From Watersipora subatra (taxonomy: Eukaryota > Bryozoa > Gymnolaemata > Cheilostomatida > Watersiporidae), in the NCBI RefSeq assembly GCF_963576615.1, contig NC_088716.1, positions 58,249,681 through 58,313,680 on the forward strand: a DNA stretch of 64,000 nt, written 5' to 3'. The translations under genes were made by a program, and so were the position numbers. The notes beneath the pieces were generated by a model. That model saw nothing but the letters and a program-made list of their open reading frames with translations, ran no database searches and was not told the DNA's origin. Below, piece after piece: positions 11,371-22,497 of the stretch; within the stretch, counting starts at the first letter, position 1, and every line of letters starts with the position of its first letter.

Positions 11371-12302
11371 TACCCTTCCACTTCACTACAAGGAAACTTG
11401 ATTTCCTGCCTTTATTTTTAATAGCAATTGAATGCTGAGTTCTGAAAACACAGATTTAGTTTGAAAAACAGAATTTCAATAGTTTACTAACATAGTTTTG
11501 ACCTAGAGTGCGTAAAATCTATTCTTGCAAGTTCAGAAAGGCATATTAATTAACTGCTTTATAGGCTGGCTTTCAAATGCCACGTAATTTATTTAATTCT
11601 TTGCAATTTATTTGGTTGTAATATAAACTTTTTCTTTAGAGCTTTTTGTTGCTGCAACAAATCTAAAAACTTTCTGCTAGTATCTCATGAGGAGTGACAA
11701 ATATTACAAAATTGAAATCTTAAGGAACTACATCTAATGTTTTGAGAATAGCACAATGGTAAGTGTTGAGAAAGAATTGCTAGAACTACATTGAATACAC
11801 TTTACAATACATATTCAACTTGGAAATACTTACCTAGAAAATCAGAATTTTTAATATTTTTATGTCCCCTAAATTTTAATAGAGAGTTCCATTTTACTGA
11901 GTTTATTCTTAATGTAAATATGTATTGAATTTTTTTAAATACTTTTAGGAGTTTAGCATTAAGAATTCTTTTGTAAGCTCAAAAATAATATTTTGATATG
12001 TTCACAAAAAGAGTTAAAATAATTTTTTCAATGGAAATCAGCAGAAAGCGCTACTTATCTAACAAATAAAAAAAATCTAGTAAAAGTAACTCCAACAGTT
12101 TAAACAATGTTTTTACTTGCTGCAACTAAAAATTCACAAAAGCATATTTTCCCAAATTATATAAAAACTATTCATGGTATTATCAAAGCTGGCAACTCAA
12201 ACTTATTTAAGCTGAGAATACGACAAAAGGTCTTTTGTTGCTTTAAAAGCAGAGCGCTTGTCACATCTGTTCAAGCAGAATTGGCTCAAATGCGCAAACC
12301 AA
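11371..12302. other. Nothing identified
   Basis: AT-rich sequence between the truncated RT and the 34-base array. One short + strand frame (12107-12307) runs into the array and lacks support. Confidence 0.4.
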
Positions 12303-12541
12303 TCTAACCATGTTGTTATATTGTGGGTGACAGTACTCTAACCATGTTGTTATATTGTGGGTGACAGTACTCCAACCATGTTGTTATATTGTGGGTGACA
12401 GTACTCCAACCATGTTGTTATATTGTGGGTGACAGTACTCCAACCATGTTGTTATATTGTGGGTGACAGTACTCTAACCATGTTGTTATATTGTGGGTGA
12501 CAGTACTCCAACCATGTTGTTATATTGTGGGTGACAGTACT
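12303..12541 (+). repeat. 34-base minisatellite, 7 copies
   Basis: The unit contains CCATGTTGTTATATTGTGGG and TGACAGTACT. Copies differ only at one or two positions (CTCTAACC or CTCCAACC), so the array is recent. Confidence 0.95.
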
Positions 12542-12955
12542 CAAAATATTTGAAGTCTTTTTTTCTTCTAGAAACCTGATTCACTATAGCATACTCTATG
12601 TCATATTTGTAAACTATCGTACCACCCTATTGTGGCGGAACCTATCTACTTGCGGTGCTTGCCACTAGCTCTCTGATCATCCAATCGTAGCTTACAAGGA
12701 GCTGACTAAATGCTTTCTAATTGTGACATGATCATCATTATAAAAGAGATATGTGAGTTTATAGCCAGGTGAGTAGGTGGCAGTGAGTCACATCAAAAAC
12801 AAAATCTGTCCTTCTAGAAGGTTGAACAAACTAGCATCTTCAAAGTACAGCGAAGATGATGGCTGATTAGTTGGCAGACAAAAGCATGCCACTACTCGAC
12901 ATCTTGGCATGAGAACTACAATAATAACTTATACAGGTTTAATGATGGACTTACA

Positions 12956-13380
12956 CAACATTTTAGCAGGTTTTATCAGAAAGTATCAATATTTTCTATC
13001 ATTTGTGATTGTTTCTGATGTTTGAGGTGATCTAGCTGTCAGGGTGTTCCACGATTAGAATTAACAAAACTTGATCGTGATTAAAACCTTCGGAAGAAAA
13101 TATGTGTAAAATGACATCACTAGTTGTTATCATGGCTATAGCTGATATCGGCTATTGCGCTCACATTACAGCGTTACACGTCTTTAATCTGTCGGTCTTT
13201 TTACAAATATAGACATCATAATCGCAGTTTCGATTGATCTAAGCATGTTAACTGTGATCAAGTTTTGTCAATTTTAATCTTGAAATATCCTGGCAGTCAG
13301 ATCACGTAAAACATCAAAAACAATCGCAAATGATAGAAAAATATAATTACTTTCCGATAAAATTTTCTAAAATTTTGGGC
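12956..13380. mobile_element. Foldback/MITE element, copy 1
   Basis: About 425 bases with inverted arms of roughly 125 bases (12958-13087 against 13249-13377). The outer arm reads TTTTATCAGAAAGTATCAAT and the inner arm ACAAAACTTGATCGTGATTA. No coding capacity. A second copy is at 20660-21100. Confidence 0.82.
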
Positions 13381-14740
13381 AAATTCATCTTTAATGTTGA
13401 GCTGTCAAATTTTCTAAAAACTAAGCGAGTTTAGGATGACATGTTAACTTTTTATGGTCCAAGGTTTTTAAAATTGTTACTTTCACTTGAAAGGCACAAA
13501 AAATCTTCCCTATCAGCAATCAAAATTGTTTGAATTGATAGCAGAATGGGAATCAAACAATAAAAATATTCTTATCTGAAAAAGGAAATAAGAACGTATC
13601 ATTTTATTTTTGCCAATATAAAACTAACAAATCAAACCAACAACTCAAAGACCAGAAGTTAGTTGCAGAATTTTTGTACATGGAAACAAGATCCTATTAG
13701 ATGGAGGTGCTCAGGCTTAGTGATTTGATAAAAGTTATTCAGCTTTGTGTTGGCTGACGAGATGAGTTATGCTGACAAGATGGCAGGTGTCATCAGGTGT
13801 CGAGCTGTTACAACATAATCACTGGCAAAAATACACTCATAATTCCATCATCATCATTGCTGCCTGGTCACGCATTCTGGGAAGGATTGAAAATTAGCTG
13901 CCGTTCTAGGGGGTTAAAACTTTGGTCAATAATACGCAGCTGTTTGTAAGCCGCAGTCACAAATAATTGTCAGATTTACTGAAACGAAATATATAATTAT
14001 GCTTACACTTATTTTCAAACTGGTGATTTTAGTATTGAAGCTGCACAAACTAAAAATATGAAGAGTTTCCGCTAAATCCACCTAAATGATATAAAATAAT
14101 GTTGACAGCATTTTTGGCATGTCAGAAAGCTGACTCAGAAAGAAAGCTTTTTGTTTCTTAATAAACAAGCTCTGTCAGTTGAGATTAGCTTTTCAAAGAG
14201 TGAGAAAGTGCTCAGAGGAAGAAAGTTAGGGAAGACTTAGATCTGTTACTTTGTTACATACCAACTACTGGAGTTACCTGCTGGTCATCTGCAGGTTTTA
14301 CATTTTTAATGTGAGTTCTGCTGATATTTATTGTACATGTAGCTCATAGCAAGTTCTCTTTGTCGGTGTTCTTATCAAAACACAAAAATTAGGGATAACT
14401 AATTTATGTTTGGCATGTGGGACATTAGGTATTGTTGGAATAGAGTTATCCAAAAATTTATTTTTAGAAAATACTTTGCTCTTTGCAACACTTGTATACT
14501 TTGCTTTGCATGGAATCTTCCCACAATGTTTATGGTACGTTAATGGCTGCTTTTTAAAAAAATTTGGCCACTTTGTTGATCAACTAACCAAAGCTACACA
14601 AGAGTAAGTCGAGAGACTATAATCCAGAATTATCTAAAATATAATTATTTAGTAAGTAAAGTTAATAAAAAAGTGCTCGAATGAAATATAAATCTAAACC
14701 TATAATCTGTTTAAAGAACAGTTTGTATTTTGCTCTCCTA

Positions 14741-14880
14741 TATATATGTACTAACTAGATGAATACCCGGCACTCTCCTATATACATGCACTAACTAGAT
14801 GAATACCCGGCACTCTCCTATATACATGTACTAACTAACTGAATACCCGGCACTCTCCTATATACATGTACTAACTAGAT
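14741..14880 (+). repeat. 40-base tandem repeat, about 3.5 copies
   Basis: The unit is CTCCTATATACATGTACTAA plus CTAGATGAATACCCGGCACT. Its last part (GAATACCCGGCA) is the first part of the family B element that follows, so the array seems to have grown from the element's edge. Confidence 0.9.
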
Positions 14881-15340
14881 GAATACTCGGCATTGCACAG
14901 GTTATGAAAAAACAGCTTACAATTAGTGACAGGTAATGTAGTTGCCATTGGCCAAGTTTCTTTATCTAATAAATTTGAGTAACTTACGCTAGTAAGTTAA
15001 GTTAGTCTAAATCTTTACTATAATAAGAGCCGTGATTAAAATGGTGCTTATAGTTATGTTATGTGTCATGATCTCTCTCACGCAATCATATCTTCGATCG
15101 TGCTAGTAGTAACCAATAGTATTTTTGCAACTGCTTTAAGGGTGCATATTTTAACTGGTGTAATATGTATGTGTACAATTATTCAATAGTATGGCTAGTA
15201 GGTCATGCGGCGTAGTGGATAGCACGCCTGTTACTAGAACAGGTGTTTTCCAGTATGACGCATCTTTTTTATGTTCCTTAAGCTTTATCGCTGTAACTAG
15301 ACATACACTCATACACAGACAGACACATTTATATATAAAG
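14880..15340 (+). mobile_element. tRNA-core dispersed repeat (family B) copy
   Basis: Starts GAATACTCGGCATTGCACAGG, passes TTACTATAATAAGAGCCGT at about 15018, then a tRNA-like core (GGCGTAGTGGATAGCACGCC near 15208) and a CACACAGACAGACAC end. The same order is seen at 44880-45300. Confidence 0.7.
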
Positions 15341-16154
15341 ACTAAATAAATGCCCTGCATTGCTCAGGTAATAAAAAAGTTTTTGCACAGAGAATTTATT
15401 TTTATTTAACTTGTATAACATTTATCATCGTACCTTTTAAATTTCATATCATAAGAGAAGTGTTTAATGCAGTTCAAATAAATTAAGAAGAAAACTAAAA
15501 CAACTGTAAAGGTATTTAAATGTGAAATAATTAGCATGTAATGGCTAGATAAAGTATGATTTGTTACACTGGTTACAATAAAAAGTGAATTGATACTGAT
15601 ACAATTGAAATGAACTGATAAAACAAAATAAAAATCCCGAATATGTTGAATTAATAATAACAAAGAGTACATAGAAGTGTGTATATAAAAAGTTACTGGT
15701 ACCGCAGATTCTATCCATCAAAATTTTGAATACGACGATACTGATGCTCTCCATATTTGATACTAGCACAAGCGAAGGTGTCATATCAAAATTAAATACA
15801 TCAGTGAGGCCCATGAAGGTACTTTGTTTGACCAAACCGAGAGAAAATGTAGAGGCAATTCCTACTCGAGAATATCCATGTGAATATTTTTTACCTTTAC
15901 AATTCTTAGTGACTGCCCTTTACAGTAACGGGAAATTGAAGATTGAAACTGTGCTGTTACAGTTTCACTGTAAAGGAACATTTGAAATTGAAGTGGCACA
16001 GTTGAAAATTAGAAATAGAGAAAATTAAATAACTAGTTTTAAAATAGCTTTTAAGAATACTTCAAAACAAGAGCAAAGACAAGTCATAATATTAGTTCAT
16101 AATAAAACGTAAATACTTAACTTTATTTGCGATAAGGATTCTCTAGTTGCGCTA

Positions 16155-16350
16155 AATAAGATAAGAATGGCTTAGCCTAATGGTTAGGTGTGTGTGTGTT
16201 TGTATCCTTGCAATTGCAATCGCTGTGAGTTTAATTCCAGTACAGTGGGCCTTTTCAATTGCAAGATTTTAATCACGAAAGCTGGAAATATCGACCACAG
16301 AAAACAGAACACAATCAAAAGACAAACTCTCAGGTTTATAGGATTTATAT
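16155..16350 (+). mobile_element. tRNA-core repeat fragment (family B-like)
   Basis: A tRNA-like A box (GGCTTAGCCTAATGGTTAGG) and a degenerate B box (AGTTTAATTCC), followed by the GCTGGAAATATCGACCACAG segment typical of this family. Not a functional tRNA: no acceptor stem can be drawn. Confidence 0.5.
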
Positions 16351-16374
16351 TTATTAACTTACAGATTTAGGCCT

Positions 16375-16605
16375 TACGTGTATATATAAGCATGCTAGAT
16401 ACTTACATGTATATATAAGCATGCTAAACACTTACTTGTATATATAAGCATGCTAGACGCTTACATGTATATATAAGCATGCTAGACACTTACATGTGTA
16501 TATAAGCATGCTATACACTTACATGTATATATAAGCATGCTAGACACTTACATGTGTATATAAGCATGCTAGACACTTACATGTGTATATAAGCATGCTA
16601 GACAT
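16375..16605 (+). repeat. 29-base minisatellite, 8 copies
   Basis: Unit CTTACATGTATATATAAGCA plus TGCTAGACA, with little divergence. It contains palindromic CATG, TATATA and GCATGC blocks. It ends about 110 bases before the transmembrane exon. Confidence 0.94.
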
Positions 16606-16722
16606 TGTGAGAAGTCATAATGCCGCAATCTGCACAACTGTTTTGGTTGATAATGCATATAATATTCCGATGAAATGTCTCAATTGTAATTCTTGTAGTT
16701 TTTATTCAACAAAACTCCACAG

Positions 16723-16918
16723 TGGTGACAAAACCTTTGGACATGGAGAGCACAACTCCAAAGTTGGGAGCTGATGCCAATATTTCATCTGACACGGATG
16801 ACATGCAAAAATCTTTTCCTAAACCAGCAATAATGCTTTGCCTCGCAGGAGCCTTGTTGCTTATAATTATGATAGCCGTGGTCATTGTATTAATCCATAA
16901 AAAGCGCAAGCAGCAGAG
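16723..16918 (+). CDS. Transmembrane exon of the membrane protein
   Basis: Acceptor ACTCCACAG, donor GTAGGT. The hydrophobic run of about 22 residues is flanked by Pro/Lys outside and HKKRKQQR inside, which predicts an extracellular N-terminus. The exon ends in phase 2. An 8-copy 29-base minisatellite ends about 110 bases upstream. Confidence 0.6.
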
Positions 16919-19900
16919 GTAGGTGCTATTTGACCATTTACTTCAAGCTAACTTACTTTATATTTTCCTAATCATTTGTATACATAGGAAAAATTGAAAC
17001 CATTGTAAGTTATAAATAAAAATAAGAATTAAAAAAGCTAGAATTAATCGTGGAGCAATATCAATGTTGTAACAATGTTACCTATGTGTTGTTTATGGAT
17101 CAATCTATAACAAAAACTTTAATCTATTTAGAGCTATGTTAAAAATTTTCATATTTAAAATTGGATTTTACTATGTCAAACATAAAAACTGCTGCTGACT
17201 TCATAAACAATACGTTATTTATTTTATTTCATCAAATCAGTTCAAATTTTTTTTAAAATAAAAATGGCATTTGTTGTACAATCTACCAAAAACTTTCAAA
17301 AAGCTTTTTGTACAATTGCAGCATACAAACAAAGACCATTTAGCATAGAAAGATATTTTATTTTGTGGGTTGTACTTGAACAGCCACTTATGATTACAGG
17401 CAGAATCATTTTTACAGCTTATCAAAGTGGAGCATATACAGGTACATGCAAGTGGCTCCGTAAGCGATGAAATTGTCTGAATAAAATTTAAATGAAGATA
17501 ATAGAATTCGCAAAAAATATATATTCTGTTACAATTTAAAAGTAGCTAACTTTAGGTTTGGCTTAATATCTAAAATTTTACCTCATTGACTTTTGAGTCA
17601 TTCTTTGAAAAGGTTTACAACATGGTATCTACCTCTTAGCCACCATGGTTGCTTGTTGAATCATCATTTGTTATATCTTTAAAAGGTTTTCACATCTGAT
17701 ATATCTTCACTCACTTAGATAGGTTTATACTGTTGCAACACTGCAACTGCAGTTTTGCAATACTGATATTGCAGCTATTGTAAAAAGAACTTTTTATTCT
17801 GGTATTTTACACACTCTTGTTTATACACACTCAGGTTCTTTCAAGACCTAAACACTATTAATATAACTGGAGGGGTGAGGCATCCTAGCACAAGGATAAA
17901 CACCCTTGTTAGTATAAATAACAAGTACACTTGAGTAATTATAAAGGAGTTTACAACCCTCAGTCACCAGGATGTCAGATATGACTACAGATAAAAATAG
18001 CCATAGCTGATGCAAGTATTTTGATTAGGGTACAGAATGTATGAAAGTGCAAATAAATTATTTTAATGATTTCCAAGTACAGAAATTTACTTCAGTTAAG
18101 AGTTCAAAAGCAGACTTGTTTGTCATAAGCCAGTAAGTTTTAGTTTCATGCCTTTCATTTTAACTACTGCTGTAACATACACAACCTGCCACTAATTGTC
18201 ATTTATCTCTATTACTTGTTACTTGTGTTGAACACCAATAAAGGATCTCAGCTATGACTGAATCATACATGACCTGTCGTCACCTGCCATTCACCTCTAT
18301 CACTATGGTTGAATATCGATACAGGATCTCAGCTATGACTGTGCCATACATCACCTTCCATCACCTTCCATCACCTGACATTTACATCTATTACTCTGGT
18401 TGACTACTGATAAAGGATTTCGGCTATGGCCGTATCTTACATCACCTGTCATACATGTCATTTACTCCTAATACTCTTGTTGACTACTGATACAGGATCT
18501 CAGCTATGACTGTATCATACATTACCTGTCATCACCTGTCATTTACCTCTATTGTTTTTGTTGGCTACCGATACAAGATCTCAGCTGCGACTGCACCATA
18601 CATCACCTGCCATCCCCTGTCAGGCATCTCTATTACTTGTGTTGATTACTGATACGGTGTGATTTTTTGTAAAGCCCTCTGTTATCACATGATCAGCATC
18701 AATACGGTTTCATGTCTGAGTGAAATTATTACATTTATTAGAGTTTCAGAGTTATACTGCCCTGGTCAAACAGGACAGTTGGTCTATTTAAGTAACAAAT
18801 AGATAAACAACTTTTCAGTTAAAAATTCTGCTTTATTCCGCTAGAGTTTTTGCATATATAAAGAAATGCTCACAAAAACTGCTTAGCCCATAAGTTTACA
18901 CCAACAAATACAATGTTACCTGCACCTCCTTTTATTAAGTTTATAAGCAAAATTGTAAGTGGAACATATTGTTAGCAGGTAATTTCATAGTATTTAAACA
19001 AGGGCATACTTGTTTTGGAAAGAAAGAGATTTTGAGATATTTTAGTAGTCGTCTTCTGCGTGCGCACTAGAAACAGTCTTTATAATTCACAACTAGTAGG
19101 GTTAGTAGGTTAACTTATGAGTGATTTCATTACTCTGCAATTCTGAAGTTCATGCCTGTACATGCCACTTTATATTCATTAAATCTCTATATAGATAAGT
19201 TTATATTTGAAAAGCACCAACCCCCAATTCTCAAATTTCTACTTATATTGAAGCAGGCAAAGTGAAATTCTATTATTTATGTTCATATGTAATTTTAAAA
19301 TATTAGTTTTATTTTAGTTGGTTGACAGTTTTTCAATTGAATTCTACTTATTCAAAGCAGATCAAAATTATCATAGTTTCTTTATGAATTTGCAACGATT
19401 CACAATATTGTTACAATAAAATCATGTATTGTTGTAACAATATCAGCGATATCATATATTTCTTCAACAATGTATGATTGTGACGCTACAATTCTAGATA
19501 CTGTTGCAAACCAATGCATGTTTTAAAGGACTTTGCTGGTGTAATTGTGTTGTTCAAAATGATACTAACATTTACAAACAATTCTACTCATATTATAGTA
19601 AACTAACTAAACTGTCATTATAAATATGCAAAGGCAAGATACGACTGCTCATTCACTCTGGTTTCTTGGTAGACTAGCGAAGGAAAAACTAAGACAGAAG
19701 AAGCGAAGGAGACACAAGAGGAATACTCAAGGTAAGACCTTGCTTGCAGCCTTCACAACAGGTTTACCGCTCAGATACTTACAATACACTATACATCAGA
19801 GAGTTGAACTGACTGCTGCCACAGCCATAGATTTATCTAATGATTCGTCGAATAACTAAAGTGGACCTGTTCTATTTTACAGCTAAAAGTCAAGATAATC

Positions 19901-19992
19901 CGATAGCCATAGAATCATCAGAAGACCTTGAGACGCTGTCATGTACTACCAGAAGCGGGCAAAATATTTCAGTTCCTGATGGTCTGGCTTAG
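16723..19992 (+). CDS. Single-pass membrane protein, last three exons
   Basis: Exons 16723-16918, 19673-19731 and 19883-19992 join in frame, each with good GT/AG signals. The first encodes a Thr/Ser/Asp-rich stem, a hydrophobic helix (AIMLCLAGALLLIIMIAVVI) and a HKKRKQQR stop-transfer. The second adds a strongly basic stretch (LRQKKRRRHKRN). The third encodes an acidic Ser/Thr-rich tail (ESSEDLETLS) and ends at TAG. The frame runs unbroken through two junctions of different phase, which is unlikely by chance. The first exon is entered in phase 1, the usual phase of extracellular domain exons, so more exons should lie upstream, but I could not find them. It looks like the end of a type I receptor or adhesion protein; the family is not recognisable. 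Confidence 0.6.
18172..18657 (+). repeat. Degenerate ~78-base tandem repeat, 6 copies
   Basis: Recurring blocks GGATCTCAGCTATGACTG, CACCTGTCAT and TTGACTACTGATA at 75-80 base spacing. It lies in an intron of the membrane-protein gene and is clearly older than the neighbouring arrays. Confidence 0.85.
19673..19731 (+). CDS. Basic juxtamembrane exon of the membrane protein
   Basis: A 59-base exon after GTTTCTTGGTAG and before GTAAGA. It is entered in phase 2 and left in phase 1, fitting both neighbours. It encodes LAKEKLRQKKRRRHKRNTQ, a juxtamembrane or nuclear-localisation-like basic stretch. Confidence 0.55.
19883..19992 (+). CDS. Cytoplasmic tail exon of the membrane protein
   Basis: Acceptor CTATTTTACAG. 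It encodes KSQDNPIAIESSEDLETLS and then about 17 more residues ending PDGLA before TAG. The cluster SSEDLE resembles a casein-kinase-2 type acidic Ser site. No known motif was recognised beyond that. Confidence 0.55.
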
Positions 19993-20480
19993 AAAAGCAG
20001 TGTCTGACACCCGCAGCTACATGTCGTGCAGTGTATTTGATTTGGAATTTTTAGAAAATTAACTATCATAACTGACATTTACCTATCTTATAAGCCATAA
20101 GAAGACAATTTATCATATATCATTGGGGCATGAAAGGACAAGCTCTCATTCTGGCCTAAGAGATTAGAAGACAACTCCTTATTTAACTGTTAATAAAATG
20201 ATATGTACCCATCTATTTTAATCCTTATCAAACAGATAACTGTAATATAGAGTATAATAGCAAATTTCTGATATAGCTATGCGTAGGATATGTTTAGCTT
20301 ATGTTGACATCCTAAACCAGTAAAACTTTCTGTTATTTACTACATTGTTTTATAATAAAATTCAAAGCTCTCTATTTGAAGATAGAGTTTAAAAGTATTT
20401 ACAAGCTCTGAATATTACCAACTGGTCAAACACAAAAACATACACTTCCACAGTAAAAGTCAAAGAGCTACAACAACAAC

Positions 20481-20590
20481 AACATCAAAAACATCACAGA
20501 ACATCACGGAACATCCCGGAACATCACAGAACATCACGGAACATCACAGAACACCACAGAACATAACGGAACATCACAGAACATCACAAA
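20481..20590 (+). repeat. ACATCACAGA/ACATCACGGA decamer array
   Basis: About ten decamers with few substitutions, following a short (CAA)n run. Confidence 0.9.
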
Positions 20591-20659
20591 AGAATTACAA
20601 AATAATCACAGCATGGTTTGGTCAAAACAAAAGTAGTGCTAACAGTTGCAAATGAACTA

Positions 20660-21100
20660 CCATAAAAGTTAAGTAGATTTTGTCAAAAGGTATCAATATT
20701 TTTTAATACTTGTGATAGTTTTATTATTTGAGGTGATCTGGCTGCTAGAATGTTTCAAGATTAAAATCAACAAAACTTGATTACGGCTAAAACTCTCAGA
20801 AGAAAAATGTGTGCCAAATGATGTCACTAGTTAAGTAGCTGCCTGTCTCTTTGGTTATTGATGTCAGTTATTGAGTTCAAGTTGCAGTGTTACGAGTTTC
20901 CATTCTGTCGGTCTCTTTGCTGAAGTTTAACTATAGACGTCATAATCGCACTTTTGCATGAACTTCTGCGTTTTAGCCACGATCAATTTTTGCCGATTTT
21001 AACATCCTGGCAATCAGACAGACCCTTCAAACATCAAAAACAATCACAAATGATCAAAAATACCGTTACTTTCTGACAAAACATACTAAAATTTTGTGTA
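20660..21100. mobile_element. Foldback/MITE element, copy 2
   Basis: Collinear with 12956-13380 over the whole length, including both arms and the ATGAC/TGTCACTAGTT centre, though diverged by perhaps a quarter. Shared inner landmarks: GAGGTGATCTGGCTG and GACGTCATAATCGCA. Confidence 0.8.
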
Positions 21101-21589
21101 AGTATTATATTTAATAACAACAAAAACTGCATATTAATTTGTTGAACAAGAGCTGAATGATTTTTTGAAAGAGTGCCAACCCGTAGCTGAAAAGGTGCCA
21201 AGTTGGTGAACCTTTTGTATCTGACTACAGAACATGTTAAATCTTTTGCGGCACAGATTACCAGCCTTCCAAAACTTGTTTGCACTGAGAGGTCAACTTG
21301 AATGCATGTAGTTATAAATCTAACTAATTATATAATGAGGAGAGTTGGGACAATGATGAGAAAACCATTATTACTCTATGTCAGCTCGTGACCAAATACT
21401 CAATCTAACAACTCCTTTCAAAGATTGTATGCATAACTATCTGCAAACAATAAGATTACAAAAGTAAATAAAGACCCTAATGTACGTGAGCCTAATTAAC
21501 AATGACATGAGGTAACAATAGTATTAATATTCTGGATATGGAAATAGCAATAATATCAATATTATTGATACTAGTATGCTCATAGTCTC

Positions 21590-21797
21590 GTATGTCGTAA
21601 GAGACCGTCATGTGTAATACATATGTGCACAATTATTCCCGGAGGTGGAAGGGTAGTTGAGGGGTGCAGTTGACAGCGCCCTTATATTTGAACCCTAATT
21701 ACTGGGTTTGATTCCTGTTTGATGCACTCTTGTTTCTATCTGTCTTAGCGTGGTTTCGAACAGACGGATGGACTGACGCGGCTCTTATTATAGTAAA
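21590..21797 (+). mobile_element. tRNA-core dispersed repeat (family B) copy
   Basis: TGTGCACAATTATTC, a tRNA-like middle (GGGTTTGATTCC near 21705), GACGGATGGACTGACG and the end GGCTCTTATTATAGTA. The left end CGTAAGAGACCGTCATG is a diverged inverse of that end. Confidence 0.65.
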
Positions 21798-22280
21798 AAG
21801 TTTTTATCTCAAGGTCTTTGGAAGTTAGACTTACATTAAGAATCTTTACCTATCAAGGAAGACAAGGCAGTTGGAAAAGTATTCTAATGTTATACACTTA
21901 CTTGCCGACAGTCTCGTGTGCCCAGAGTTGCGCTCTCCTAGCATTTAAATATAGCTGAAGTCTGATGCACTTGCAGTAAATACAGACCAAAAACATCTCC
22001 GCTTCTGTACTTTTGTAGTGGAATTTTCAAGTTGACTAGCAACCAGCATACAATTTTAATTATCTGCATTACTGATTTATCACGTTATCCTAATATAAAA
22101 ATTGACTCTCAAGATGATGGATCTTGTACTATGTGAGGTTTTTATTGAAATTAGAGTCTGTGAAAGCAGAGACTTATCTCCCCTTTATAATCTTTAACAA
22201 TATAAAATAGCAAGTCTGAGTTAAGCTTACCTGCAACTAAAACTGTTAATACAAAGAAACTTCTTGTTTTGATAAGTTCA

Positions 22281-22497
22281 GCTGCCTACTGCAGACAGTT
22301 AACTGTCTGCAGTAGGCAGTTAACTGTCTGCAGTAGACAGTTAACTGTCTGCAGTAAACAGTTAACTGTCTGCAGTAGGCAGTTAACTGTCTGCAGTAGA
22401 CAGTTAACTGTCTGCAGTAGACAGTTAACTGTCTGCAGTAGACAGTTAACTGTCTGCAGTAGACAGTTAACTGTCTACTGCAGACAGTTAACTGCCT
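22281..22497. repeat. Tandem array of perfect palindromes (21-base unit)
   Basis: About ten units of CAGTTAACTGTCTGCAGTAGA. CTGCAGACAGTTAACTGTCTGCAG is its own reverse complement, so both strands read almost the same peptide (RQLTVCS repeated). The outermost units are inverted relative to the inner ones, making the whole array nearly symmetric. Confidence 0.95.

Noticed and set aside
12303-12541. CRISPR-like array
   Set aside because: The 34-base units are directly adjacent with no spacers, in an intron-rich animal genome; it is a minisatellite.
15166-15345. Possible tRNA gene from the A and B box-like motifs
   Set aside because: No acceptor or anticodon stems can be drawn, and the same core recurs in other dispersed copies, so it is a repeat.
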